In this document: one piece after another, positions 12,104 to 22,386 of the stretch
Position numbering within the stretch: position 1 is the first letter of the stretch
Layout of the letters: each line of letters opens with the position of its first letter
Assembly (NCBI GenBank): GCA_009823505.1
Contig: VZQC01006589.1
Span: 3,907,087 to 3,971,086 of the forward strand
Source of the DNA: Rhizomys pruinosus
Lineage: Eukaryota > Chordata > Mammalia > Rodentia > Spalacidae
Direction of reading: 5' to 3'
DNA length: 64,000 nt
The notes under the pieces: generated by a model
Seen by the model: the letters and a program-made list of their open reading frames with translations, nothing else
Database searches by the model: none
What the model was told of the DNA's origin: nothing
Position numbers and translations under genes: made by a program

Positions 12104-12850
12104 AAACTGTATTCTTATATAATGTCCTTTTAGCCTCAAGCCATGTGAAGTTTTCTCTTGTTTTACTTACTAGATAGATATCTTGATGTGCAATTCTGTG
12201 TTATTTTATTACCTAGTGATGTTTTCTTGCTCTGTGATATTTTCACTACCCTGAGATGTTTTATTACACTGTAATAACTTGAAGCCTTGTAATACTTTCT
12301 AATTAACCATGACTAATACTGATAACAATATGAAACTAAGAAAATGGAAAATTGTCAAATAGGACACCTGGCCCAATTATTCGAACCAAAGTGTGGCTCA
12401 AAGATAGCAAATGTCCAAACTTCTGCCTGTCAAATCTGTTCAATGACTGCTTGACCCTCTCCTCACCCAATTATCCTGAACTAGTGGTGAATCAAAAGGC
12501 CGCAGATGTCTTGAACCCTGCCCTTGATTTCTCCTCTGTAAACTACAATGACTGGGCAAATTTCTTGAGATAACACAGCAGATCAATGTAAGGAGTTGCA
12601 CAGATCCTGGGCCCAGGCCAAGGTGACAACCATCAAGTGATATGAAAGTCCTATATGGTCCTCACTTTTACTTTATTCATAGCTCAGAAAATCTTGAACT
12701 CTTTGTTGCTCATTCTAGGACCCCATGCTTGTGAAAAATAATCAAGCTCTCTGACTCTCCTGGGTGACATGTTTAATCTCTCAGCGGTTCAATGACTTTT
12801 TTCTATAACACTATTGAGGAAGATACACCAAATCAACTTCAAGCCTCCAC
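12104..12850. other. No gene recognised
   Basis: A 73-codon ORF at 12352-12573 resembles nothing I know and has no supporting context. Confidence 0.5.
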
Positions 12851-12979
12851 ATGCAAGTGGAAACATGTGCATGTGCCCCTGCACACATGTACATACACAC
12901 ATGCAAACACACACAAGCCTTTGCAGTTGATCGTGTGTTCTGCATATCATTCATCTCACAAATGAAGAGATGGCAAAGA

Positions 12980-13205
12980 TGGTCCCATTCTGTGGGTTGT
13001 CTCAGCACATTGTTATTGTTTCCATTGCTATGCAGAAGCCTTTTAATTGGATGTAATTTTGTTTGCCAATTTTTACTTCTATTCCCTAAACTACTGGAGT
13101 CCTTTGCAGAAAGTCTTTCTGTGTGGTTATATTTTGAAGTATTTTCTCTCTGGTAATTTCAAAGTTTCAAGCAGTACATCAAGATCTTCTATTTATTTTG
13201 AGTTG
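12980..13205 (-). mobile_element. Old L1 ORF2 fragment (3' end of a nested L1)
   Basis: Reverse complement contains the L1 'AGGCTTCTGCATAGCAATGG' type block and the downstream ORF2 sequence. It is the leftmost preserved piece of an old minus-strand L1 whose 5' side lies near 19745. Confidence 0.75.
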
Positions 13206-13597
13206 ATTTTTTAAATAATATTTTTATATTATTCCAAAATATGCATATATACACTCCATACATGAGTCAAAATTACAAATTCTAAAAATAAACTATAGGT
13301 CGATTCCTGAACATTTGGAGATTCACATTTTAACACTAAAGTTTCATGCAGGTATAAAATGTGTAACTTTACATTCTTTTTTTTTTTTAGAATAGGACTA
13401 CATATCTTCCATCCATATATGGTAATTACAATGTGTGAATATAAGTAGTAGGACAATTCTAGAGCCCATTTAGAGATTCACATTGGAATAGCACAGTTGC
13501 TTTCAGATACAATGAAATGTAATAACAAAGTTAGTCAGTTTGCCTGCCAACTAGGGATTTGGTGTTAGCATCCACAAATGAGGGAAACCACTCACCT
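13206..13597 (-). mobile_element. L1 3' UTR part of a U6-L1 chimera
   Basis: Minus-strand L1 3' UTR related to 44240-44470 (shares CAAATGAGGG and AACTATAGGTC blocks). Its 5' side on the minus strand abuts a U6-derived segment in the same orientation. Confidence 0.7.
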
Positions 13598-13696
13598 TAA
13601 AAAACACTTCACGAATTTCCGTGTCATCCTTGCACACGGGCCATGCTAATCTCTGTATCATTCCAACTTTAGTATATGTGCTGCCGAAGTGAGCAC
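13598..13696 (-). pseudogene. U6 snRNA pseudogene
   Basis: Reverse complement begins GTGCTCACTTCGGCAGCACA, the 5' end of the U6 spliceosomal RNA, and runs through the ATGATACAGAG and GCAAGGATGACAC regions to the 3' AATTCGTGAAGTG and a T run. It is essentially full length, with several substitutions and a deletion next to the ACAGAGA box, so it is not functional. No U6 proximal sequence element or TATA box was looked for beyond the immediate flank, which is L1/B2 DNA. It joins L1 sequence at its T-rich 3' end in the same orientation, the arrangement expected from template switching by the L1 reverse transcriptase. Confidence 0.88.
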
Positions 13697-13716
13697 ATAA
13701 ATAAAACTCCACTTTT

Positions 13717-13965
13717 GGGGCTGGAGAGATGGCCTAGCAGTTAGGAGCGCTGACTGCTCTTACAGAGGACCTGGGTTCGATCCCCAGCACCCACATGGCG
13801 GCTGAGAACTGTCTGAAACTCCAATTCCAGGAGAACTCCAGTTCCAGGGGAATCTGACACCCTCTTCTAACCTCCGCGGCATTGCATGACACGGGTGCAC
13901 AAACTTGCATGCAGACAGTACATTCATACACATACAGAAATAAATTAAATTAAAAAATAAAAAAA
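13717..13965 (+). mobile_element. B2 SINE, internal-duplication subtype, with TSD
   Basis: Full-length copy with A-rich tail. The flanks ATAAAACTCCACTTTT occur just before 13717 and again near 13970-13985. Confidence 0.95.
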
Positions 13966-13984
13966 TAAAATAAAACTCCACTTT

Positions 13985-14517
13985 TAAACCTTGGCTGTGC
14001 TTGGTCTCGTGAGTGCTGGGAGAGAGTTTGGAAAGATATTTTTAGGATACCCAGGTTACACCATTAAAATTTATATGTCTGATTAGGAATGTCAGAATAA
14101 GATTTTACTAAATATGAGGGCTTAAGGCACTTACACCCTCCAAATAGGTTCTTACTCATAAGCTGAACTGAGGTTCCATAGTCCTAGAAAGACTCAAACA
14201 CACATCCAAAACATCAGGAGCCTGGGGCGAGAGGGCTGCTCTGTCATCTTAAAGTGATCAATAATTTTATATAATGCCTTTATCCAGATGAAGACTAAAA
14301 GCATGGAATGAAGTACAGTTTTCATGAGTTTGATTCACCCAGTTCTCTGAGACCAGCTCTTCCACAACAAAAACAGACAGCACACAGGATGGACTGCCAG
14401 CCAGATCAGCAAGGAGGGCACAGACCCAGAGAGATCCCTTTTCCTCCCATGAGGAAGAAGGAAGGGAAGGGAGGGAAACAGACTCAAAAATTCTTCCCAA
14501 AACATAACAGAGCCCAT
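13985..14517. repeat. LTR-like interspersed repeat (family not assigned)
   Basis: Shares GAGTGCTGGGAGAGAGTTTGG and a following AAAGATATTTTTAGG block with 23590-24130, so it is a dispersed repeat, probably LTR-derived. Chance ORFs only. Confidence 0.5.
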
Positions 14518-14557
14518 GGGGCTGGAGAGATGGCCTAACGGTTAAGAGCACCGACTG
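14518..14557 (+). mobile_element. B2 SINE head fragment
   Basis: First about 40 bases of a B2 in plus orientation, then non-B2 sequence. Confidence 0.75.
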
Positions 14558-14755
14558 CCTGCTCTCCCTCACCCCTTGGAAGCAAGAGCACCCCTGAAAG
14601 CCATGAAGCATCCCAACTGATCCAGGTGCCAGACCCCAAAATGGGTCTCTAGCAGAGACTGAAAGGTTGCCACGTGGGCACTTCAGAGAGCTCAGGAATT
14701 CTCCAAGCTCTAAAGATCTCCTCCCAAGCCAGACCAGGATTCCTGGCTCAAGTTG
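14558..14755. repeat. LTR-like repeat fragment
   Basis: Matches 23400-23575 in blocks (AAATGGGTCTC, GACCAGACCA-like). Same unnamed family as 13985-14517. Confidence 0.5.
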
Positions 14756-14756
14756 A

Positions 14757-14866
14757 TTTTTTTTGTGTGTATGAGTGGACTGTGTGCATGTAGGTTGGTG
14801 CACCCGTATCATGCAAAGCCTCGGAGGTCAGAAGAGGGTGTCGGATTCCCTGGAACTGGAGTTGAA
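14757..14866 (-). mobile_element. B2 SINE tail fragment
   Basis: Tail half of a B2 in minus orientation (GGTGCACCCGTATCATGCAAAG, GGAACTGGAGTT). Confidence 0.8.
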
Positions 14867-15257
14867 GAAAGAAACCTAGCTTCAGTCTTCTGCCTGTGAA
14901 CATCTAGCCTTCCCAGCATCATTTGTGAGAGACTCTCTTCTATCCAAAATGTTTTGGACAACTTTGTCAAGAATCAAATGGCTGTAGATGAATGGGTTTA
15001 TTTCTCAGCCGTCTGTGTTATTCCACTGAACTACATGTCTGTTCTTATGCCAATGCCATGCTTTTCTTACTCCTATGACTCTGGTATATTTTTGAAATCA
15101 GATATTATGATACCACTGGCATTGCTTTTTCTGCCCTAGATTGCTTTGGCTACTCAGAGTATTTCAATATCAGTTTTTCTAGTTTTGTGAAGAACATTGT
15201 TGGTATTTTGAAGGACATTGCAATCTATAGGGAGTTTTGTACAGTCATTTCCAGTTT
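14866..15257 (-). mobile_element. Old L1 ORF2 fragment
   Basis: Reverse-complement ORF2 (blocks CCCAGCATCATTTGT and CCAATGCCATGC). Continues the 12980-13205 element after nested insertions. Confidence 0.8.
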
Positions 15258-15396
15258 TATTTTAGACAATGTGTCCCTGTATATCCCAGACTGGCCTGGA
15301 CCTTGCTATGTAGCACAGACTGGCCTTGAACTTATGTTCTTCCTGCCTCAGCCTCTCTAGAGCTGATATGACAAGCATTTGTCACTACTACTGGCT
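15258..15396 (-). mobile_element. B1-like SINE, old
   Basis: Diverged minus-strand B1 (CTGGCCTTGAACTTA core). Confidence 0.7.
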
Positions 15397-15427
15397 ACTA
15401 CAGCCATTTTAACAATATTAATTCTCA

Positions 15428-15567
15428 GCTGGGCATGGTGGCACATGCCTGCACTTGGGAGGCAGAGGTAGGCAGATCTTTTTGAGTTCAAGGCCAGCCT
15501 GGTCTACAGAGCAAATTTCAGGACAGCTGGGGCTACAGGGAGACTCTGTCTTGAAAAGACCAAAAAA
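15428..15567 (+). mobile_element. B1 SINE with TSD
   Basis: Flanked by AATATTAATTCTC at about 15415-15427 and 15568-15581. Confidence 0.95.
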
Positions 15568-15581
15568 AAATATTAATTCTC

Positions 15582-15775
15582 CCAATCCATGAAAACGAGA
15601 GGTTTTTTCCATCTACTGTGTTCTTTTTTTTTCTGTACTTTTCAATTCTCATAGTAAAGGTCTTTCACCTCCCTGTTTTTTTTTTTCCCTAGGCAAACCA
15701 TTTTTTTTATTTGAAGGCTATTATAAATATAATCACAGCTGAGTTCATTGGTGGTTTATAGAAAGCCATGGGTTT
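15582..15775 (-). mobile_element. Old L1 ORF2 fragment
   Basis: Reverse-complement ORF2 ('CCATGAAAACGAGAGGT', the L1 'ccatgagcatggga' block). Confidence 0.7.
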
Positions 15776-15777
15776 CG

Positions 15778-16009
15778 GGCTGGAGAGATAGCCTAGTGGT
15801 TAAGAGTGCCGACTGCTCTTACAGAGGACCCAGGTTCGATCCCCAGCACCCACATGGCGGCTAAGAACCATCTGTAACTCCAATTCCAGGAGAACTCCAG
15901 TTCCAGGGGAATCCGAGACCCTCTTCTGACCTCCGCGGCATTGCACGACACGGGTGCACAGACCTACATGCAGACAGTACAGTCATACACATACTGAAAT
16001 AAAAAAAAA
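15778..16009 (+). mobile_element. B2 SINE, internal-duplication subtype, with TSD
   Basis: Flanked by GAAAGCCATGGGTTTC and GAAAGCCGTGGGTTTC (one mismatch). Confidence 0.95.
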
Positions 16010-16222
16010 GAAAGCCGTGGGTTTCATACATTGACTTTCCTGCTGCATTGCTGTATTTATTAAGTCTAGGTGTCTTTTAGTGGATTATCTGGGTTTTCTA
16101 AGAATAGAATCATCTCATCTGTAATCAGGGATAGTTTGAATTCTTCTTTCTCTATTCTATTCTGTTGCCTGATTGCTCTGTGTATGTCAAGTACTACATT
16201 GACTAAGAATTGGGAGAGTGTT
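16010..16222 (-). mobile_element. Old L1 ORF2 fragment (RT region)
   Basis: Reverse complement of the L1 block that encodes the FADD-box neighbourhood (AGAATCATCTCATCTG matches the conserved 'atcatgtcatctgc' site). Confidence 0.8.
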
Positions 16223-16445
16223 GGGGCTGGAGAGATGGCTCAGCAGTTAAGAGCGCTGGCTGCTCTTGCAGAGGACCCAGGCTCAGTTCCCAACACCCAC
16301 ATGGCAGTTAACAACTGTCCACAACTCCAGTTCCATGGGATCTGATTGTCCTCATCTGGCCTCTGTGGACACTGCATGACATGGGTGCACTGAAATACAT
16401 GCAGACAAAACACTCACACACTTAAAGAAATAAAAATTTTAATAA
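16223..16445 (+). mobile_element. B2 SINE with TSD
   Basis: Complete B2 of the subtype without duplication. Flanks ATTGGGAGAGTG and ATTGGAAGAGTG. Confidence 0.9.
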
Positions 16446-16555
16446 GATTGGAAGAGTGGAGACTCTGGTCCCATTCCTGACTTTAGAGGAAATCTTTTCA
16501 GTTTTGCCTATTCAGTGTGAATTGTGGTATGGGTTTGTCATATATATTCTCCAAG

Positions 16556-16705
16556 TCCAGGTGTGGTGGCACATGCCTTTAATCCCAGCACTCAAGAGAC
16601 AGAGGCAAGCAGATCTTTGTGAATTCAAGGCTAGTCTGGTCTGCGCAGAGTTTCAGGCTAGCCAGGGTGAAATAGTGAGACCCTGTCTCAACAACAACAA
16701 CAACA
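16556..16705 (+). mobile_element. B1 SINE
   Basis: B1 with a CAA-repeat tail. L1 ORF2 sequence lies on both sides (16446-16555 and 16706-16937). Confidence 0.9.
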
Positions 16706-16937
16706 ACCAAAAACCAAGCAAATACCATAAAGGGCTGTTAATTTCTTTCAAATGTTTACTCTACATTTATTGAGATGATCATACACTTTTTAGCCTTGAT
16801 TCTGTTTACATGTAGTGATATGTTTAATACTTTGTATATGTTGATACAGTCTTACATTCATTTGTGGAATGAAATCAAGCTGATTGTGCTGTATGATCAT
16901 TTTAAAGTGTTGGTGAATTCTATTTAGAAGTATTTTT
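16706..16937 (-). mobile_element. Old L1 ORF2 fragment
   Basis: Reverse-complement ORF2 (GATATGTTTAATAC..GTTGATAC region). Confidence 0.7.
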
Positions 16938-17159
16938 TATTTTGTGTATATTTTATTTTATGTGTAAAAGTGTATTGTCTGCATGTAGGTAAGTCTGCCT
17001 GTGTTGTGTACTGCCTGAGGAGCCCAGAAGAAGGTGTTGGATCCCCCAGAACTGGGGTTTCAGACAATTATTAGCCACCATGTGGTTACTGGAAATCAAA
17101 CCTGGCTCCTCTGCAAGAGCAGCCAGTAATTTTAACCATTGAGTCATCTCTCTAGCCCC
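16938..17159 (-). mobile_element. B2-like SINE
   Basis: Minus-strand B2 copy ending at the reversed head TCATCTCTCTAGCCCC. Confidence 0.85.
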
Positions 17160-17171
17160 CCATTTGTAAGT

Positions 17172-17424
17172 ATTTTTAAAAAGATTTGTTTATAAAAAAA
17201 GATTTGTTTGTTTATCTTATGTGTACAAGTGTTTGCCTGAATGTATGTACGTACGTATGTGCACCACATACATGCAGTGCCCTTGGAGGCCAGAAGAGAA
17301 CATTGGGTCCACTGGAACTTGAATTATAGATAGTTGAGATCTGACATATGGGTGCTGAGAACTGAACTCGGGTCCTCTGCAGAAGCAGCAAAAGTTCTAA
17401 AGTGCTGAGCCATCTCTGTAGCCT
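17172..17424 (-). mobile_element. B2-like SINE (B3 type), older
   Basis: Diverged copy with CAGTGCCCTTGGAGGCCAGA and an end at GAGCCATCTCTGTAGCC. Confidence 0.8.
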
Positions 17425-17565
17425 CTATAAGTATTTTAATGAAGATATTCGTGTTTAAGTTCATTGAGGAATTGGCTTACGTTTTCTTTTGTTATTATTG
17501 TGTCTCTGTTGAGTTTTGGTAGGAGAGAAATAGTTATTTGATTGAATTTAGAAAAGTTCTTTCAT
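17425..17565 (-). mobile_element. Old L1 ORF2 fragment
   Basis: Reverse-complement ORF2 (TTGTGTCTCTGTTGAGTTTTGG matches the conserved 'gtctttgccaggttttgg' site). Confidence 0.75.
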
Positions 17566-17802
17566 GGGGCTGGAGAAATGGCTCAGCGGTTAAGAGCTTC
17601 TGCTGCTCTTGCAGAGGACCTGGGTTCGATTCCCAGTACCCACATAGAGGCTAAGAACCATCTTTAAGCCAGGCATGATGGTGCGCAGCTTTAATTCTAG
17701 CACTCAGGAGGCTGAGGCAGGCAAGGGCCAGCCTGGTCTACAGAGTGAGTTCCAGGCCAGCTGGGGCTATAGGGAGACCCTGTCTTAAAAAAAAAAAAAA
17801 AA
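17566..17802 (+). mobile_element. B2-B1 composite SINE, copy 2
   Basis: B2 head of 103 bases, then CCATCTTTA/AGCCAGGCATGATGG straight into B1, which runs to an A-tail. There is no B2 tail after the B1; old L1 resumes directly. AAAAGTTCTTTCA before and AAAAGTTCTTCA after look like a target duplication of the whole unit. Confidence 0.85.
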
Positions 17803-17863
17803 GTTCTTCAGATTCTGTTTCATGAAATGGTTTGGTTACTTCTTTAAAAGTCCAGTAAAATTC

Positions 17864-18030
17864 AGCCGGGCATGGTGGTGCACGCCTTTAATCCTAGCAC
17901 TTGGGAGGCAGAGGCAGGCCAATCTTTGTGAGTTCAAGGCCAGTCTGTCTACAGAGTGAGTTCCAGGACAGCTGGGGCTACAGGGAGAACCTGTCTCAAA
18001 AAGACCAAAAAAATAAAAAATAAAAAAAAT
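17864..18030 (+). mobile_element. B1 SINE with TSD
   Basis: Flanked by AAAAGTCCAGTAAAATTCA on both sides (about 17845-17863 and 18031-18048). Confidence 0.95.
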
Positions 18031-18332
18031 AAAAGTCCAGTAAAATTCACCTGACTGTGTCCAGACTGGGCTTTTCCTTGTTGGAGATTTTATCCTTGCT
18101 TCAGCTTCATTGATATTGCTCTGTTTTGAAAAGACCTAAAAAGAAAAGAAAAGAAAAAAAAAATCCGGCGTGGTGGCACATGCCTTTAATCCTAGCACTT
18201 GGGGGGCAGAGGCAGGCGGATCTTTGTGAGTTCAAGGCCAGCCTGGTCTACAGAGTGAGTTCCAGGACAGCTGGGGCTACAAGGAGATCCCGTCTTGAAA
18301 AGACCAAAAAAATAAAAAATAAATAAAAATAA
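18031..18332 (+). repeat. Tandem duplication unit 1 (L1 fragment + B1)
   Basis: About 302 bases: an L1 ORF2 reverse-complement fragment (18031-18140), an AAAGAAAAG run and a B1 (about 18163-18320). The adjoining unit at 18333 repeats it with only scattered substitutions. Confidence 0.85.
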
Positions 18333-18596
18333 AAGTCCAGTAAAATTCACCTGACTCTGTCCAGACTGGGCTTTTCCTTGTTGGAGATTTTATCCTTGCT
18401 TTAGCTTCATTGATATTGCTCTGTTTCGAAAAGACCTAAAAAGAAAAGAAAAGAAAAAAAAATCCCAGCATGGTGGTGCATGCCTTTAATACTAGCACTT
18501 GGGAGGCAGAAGCAGGTGGATCTTTGTGAGTTCAAGGCCAGCCTGGTCTACAGAGTGAGTTCCAGGACAGCTGGGGCTACAGGGAGACCCTGTCTC

Positions 18597-18641
<45 letters not shown>
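18333..18641 (+). repeat. Tandem duplication unit 2 (L1 fragment + B1 + CA tail)
   Basis: Second copy of the unit. Its B1 tail has become a (CA)n run at 18601-18641. The flanking GATATTGCTCTGTTT, present within each unit and again at 18643, is probably the original B1 target duplication. Confidence 0.85.
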
Positions 18642-19030
18642 GATATTGCTCTGTTTATGATATCATCTTGGTTCAATTCTTTAAAAGATCATAGGTGAAT
18701 AGAAATTTGCCCATTTCTTTGACATTTCCAAATTCTTAACATACAATTTTTAATCTACATCCCTAAAGAATATGCAGTTCAATTGTATCTGTGTGAATTT
18801 CCCTGTCACTAATTCTATCTCTTCTATTTTCCCTTGGTTAGTTTGGTTAAAAGTTTGCCGATCTTGCTAATCTTTTCCAGGAACCAACTCTGGTTCACTA
18901 GTTGTCTTCCACTTATTTCAACTCCATTATTTATTATTTATTACTTCTACTGGTTTCGGGATTGACTTTCTTTATTTTGTAGACCTTAGGGTACATAACA
19001 CAGTATTTTCTGGAATATTGATTTTTCTTT
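18642..19030 (-). mobile_element. Old L1 ORF2 fragment
   Basis: Reverse-complement ORF2 (CAGGAACCAACTCTGG matches the conserved L1 'gaagaaccaactcttgg' site). Confidence 0.8.
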
Positions 19031-19076
19031 GCTATTGATACTTATAGCTTGTAAGCTTTCTTGCTTGCTTGCTTGC

Positions 19077-19225
19077 TTTTTCCTGTTGTTTGAGACAGTC
19101 TCACTATGTAGCCCTGATTGGCCTGAAACTCACTATGTAGACCAGGCTGGCCTTGGCCTCACAGAGATGCACATGCTTCTGCCTCATTAACGCTGGAATT
19201 AAAGATATGCACCACCAAACCCAGC
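19077..19225 (-). mobile_element. B1-like SINE, old
   Basis: Diverged minus-strand B1. Confidence 0.8.
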
Positions 19226-19472
19226 TTAAATTTCCTTTTTAAAACATTTTTTGTTCCAGGAACAAGCTCCTTGGTAGATTACCCAGGCCCGCGTGGTCAG
19301 CCCTGAACACATAGACATCTATTCGTGGGTGCTACACTGAAACTCCCTGTTCTTATTTGACAGTGCCTGTCTGCTTCCTTGCATCTACTAGTGTTCGTTT
19401 TCTGAAATTGCATACATCAGGTTATGCATATATATGTTTATAGCAATTATGTTTTATGAGCGTTTGTTTCCT

Positions 19473-19745
19473 TTACCAGAATCTAGCAGCCTTTGACTTT
19501 TTTCTGACAGATTTTGGCTTGAAGTGCTCTTGGCTGGGTGTGAATACAGTTATTTCAGTTTGTTTCTGGAATTCACTAACGTGAAGTACCATTTTCCAAC
19601 TTTTCAGTTTCAATCTACATTTCCTTGCTGAGGTATGCTTCACACAGGCAGCAAACACTGGATTTAGTACTTTAATCCAGTCAGCTACTTTACATCTTTT
19701 TTCTTTTTGCAGTTTCATTTTTATTAAAGTTTTTAAGTTGGTATA
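19473..19745 (-). pseudogene. L1 ORF2 N-terminus (endonuclease start), fragment
   Basis: A 96-codon minus ORF contains VADWIK followed by a WK..KW-like pattern that aligns with the start of the L1 endonuclease domain (normally RVADWIKK...). It is diverged and lacks the downstream frame. It fixes the 5' side of the old minus-strand L1 whose 3' pieces start at 12980. Confidence 0.65.
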
Positions 19746-19910
19746 CATAATAATGGGCTTCATTATGACATTTCATGTATGTAAATCATTGTGCTTTGCT
19801 CACATTACCCATTACCATCTTCTCCCCTAACTGACTTCTTCATGTCCAGAAAGTAGTCACATTCCTGCTTCCATGTCTTCTAAATACATGTGCTTTTATT
19901 AAACCTAGAT
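19746..19910 (-). mobile_element. L1-related fragment
   Basis: CATTATGACATTTCATG and ACCCATTACCATCTTCTCCCC are typical of a rodent L1 3' region. Family assignment is tentative. Confidence 0.45.
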
Positions 19911-19911
19911 T

Positions 19912-20049
19912 TTTTTTTCTTATTTATTCACTTCTTTTGAGACAGAATCTCTCTATATAGCTCTGGCTGACCTGGAACCACTATGTAGACCACAGAGAAA
20001 TGTCTGCCTCTAACTTCCTGAGTACTGTGATTAAACATGTATCCTACCT
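19912..20049 (-). mobile_element. B1-like SINE, old
   Basis: Diverged minus-strand B1 with a short internal deletion. Confidence 0.7.
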
Positions 20050-22370
20050 GTTAGGTTCATTTTGAGGGGAGACTCGGTGCAGAGGGGAGAAAATGTCAGG
20101 ACTCCAGTGAGAAGGAAGTCGGGTTTATTTCAGCCCTGGCAGCCTTTGTTGGATTAGGAAGACCAGCCAATAGAATGTCCCAGAGTGTCAGTTTTTATAC
20201 CCAAGCACACAAGGAAGTGAGCTTATAATGAAATGGGGTGTGGGAAGATAAGGGAATGGGTATAGGTAGATCGGTAGAAACATCTCAAGACAAACTGAGG
20301 CTTGTGACCGGTATCAGTAGGAGCCTGATTGGAGCAATTTTCTCAGAACTTCTACCTCAGTTGGCTTCCTGGAAAATCCCCAACTTAGGTGGGCTTACAA
20401 CCTTACATTCCACCCTTTTGTGTCATAGGGATAGGGGGCAACGTTTTTCATTCAAGCTGCTGAGGGATGATGAAGAGGGGGCTAATGACACAAGAAGGTG
20501 AGATGCTTTACACCTGTGTGTAACCATTGCCAGCAGGAATGAGTCCATATTTGTCTGAAGGGAGATCAAGCAAAAATGGATTAAAACTGGTACAGGTGAG
20601 TTGTTGGATAGGGTCTTGAAAGTACCAGATAAGGCATCGAGCTATTACTAGGATGAAGGATGAGCCCTAAGGTTACTAAGGGGTCCAATTAGGGGATATA
20701 GCCATGGGGGTTATGCTGTCCAGGATTCCCACTCTGAGGCCAGGTAAGACACAGTTTTTGGCATCCCCAGCCTTTATCACAAACTAGGCTGCTAAGAAAC
20801 TTAATAAAGTAATTGCTTTTTATGTTTTTACTAAGTTCTAAAGTTTTATACCTGAAGTACTGTGGAAGCTTCTCTTGCTATGAACAGGTACAACGCAGTC
20901 CTGCTAAAGGAAGGGGGCACAGTGCCCATCTGTGGCCACTGTAGGAAACTGACCCCTCGGTGCAGAGATCAGTCGGTTACTTCCATAACGCGACCTGAGA
21001 GGTACTTCCAACTCAGGTCCTTAGCCTGGAAGGATGGAGTGTTTCCCGTCTTGGCTGTGCTTTCCACCTGCCCAAAGCCTGCTGGCCTCTGGACAGGAGT
21101 CTCAGGTTGATGGCTGATGGCCAATCTTCAGCCTACGCCCACTCACAACTCACTTCACAGATGGTGATCTGATAGATCTCCTTCCAGCCCCACACCAGCT
21201 ACCCAGGTTGGTGGTCTGATGGACCATCGTCCAACCCACTAGTCACTCGAAATTCAGGCCTGCTTTGGCCTGTATGCACACAGAAATAATGGCCAGGAAT
21301 TCTGTGTAATGATGTTAATGGAGAATTCACTTTATTGCCTGCTAGAGTTTGCTTTTCTTGTTTTGTTTTGGTTTGGTTTTTGTCTTTTTTTGAGACATGG
21401 ACTCCCTGTAGCCCCAGCTGTCCTGGAACTCACTCTGTAGAACAGGCTGGCCTTGAACTCACAAAGATCCACCTGCCTCTGCCTCCTGAGTGCTAGGATT
21501 AAAGGCATGCACCACCACACCCAGCTAGAGTTTGCTTTTATAAGCAAAATGACGTCAGCTCCAAGACCCAATCACAGGACCCCAGTTCTGCGCCACTGTA
21601 TACTGCCACTCCCCTTAGCATCATGTGCCTGGGCCACATTGTTTGCTACCTCTTGGGGTGGGGTCAGAGAAATCTCATAACCCCCACATGGTTCCCTGTG
21701 GGGTGCTAGATGAGAGCTAGCCCCCAATTCAAACTGGATCTTCCCACAAAGTGCAATTTCTTAGGCCTTACTGATTATTTATTTCTGGTTATACTTTCCT
21801 TTTGGATGTTTAAGTCCACAGAGTTAGCCTAGATTAACCAATGTTTTTGTTTTCTCAAGGTCAGTTGAGGATCTGGCCCTCAGGGGTCATTCAGGTTTGG
21901 GTGGAGGAGCCCCTGGCTCCTTTTGGCTTTTCATTTACCAGTGCCATCCACGAGAGTACAAAGTCAGGTCTTGCTGGGACAGGCTTCCCTTTTAGAAGCA
22001 TGAGCAGACATTCCTCTTTATAGACTAGACACTGGCTGAAGTCCCATTAGTGCATCTTTGCAGGACATTTCAAGAGATGCCCCCATGCATAGTCCCCTGG
22101 GACTTAGTTGATCTCTGAGAGCAAGGAACAAAGTCACCCCTTAAGTCCCTTGGCTGAACTGGTATGGGCATTAAGTATAGTCATTAAGCATCCAGAAAGG
22201 TTAAGTTACACCAGTTTGATACTTTTAATTACTGTATAATATTTTAGATAAGTCTTGGACAAAAGCTGCAGCCTTGTGTAACACTTACTGGAAGATAAAT
22301 TTAATACCATAGGTTGAGCAGGCATAGCCCATGAGAGAGAATTAAATAATTTCAGGCCTATCTTAAATGT
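20050..22370 (-). repeat. ERV/LTR-like remnant, probable
   Basis: Repeat-like DNA with a minus-strand AATAAA context near 21330 and blocks shared in reverse with 26160-26290 (GGCCTTACTGATTATTTATTTCTGG against its reverse). No retroviral frame is recognisable. The 87- and 82-codon ORFs at 20238 and 20862 resemble nothing I know. Confidence 0.35.
21372..21524 (-). mobile_element. B1 SINE with TSD
   Basis: Flanked by GCTAGAGTTTGCTTTT at 21341-21356 and 21524-21539. Confidence 0.95.
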
Positions 22371-22386
22371 TACAATCTCTTTCTTT

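Noticed and set aside
14267..14812. 181-codon minus ORF
   Set aside because: It spans an LTR-like repeat plus pieces of B2 and resembles no protein I know.
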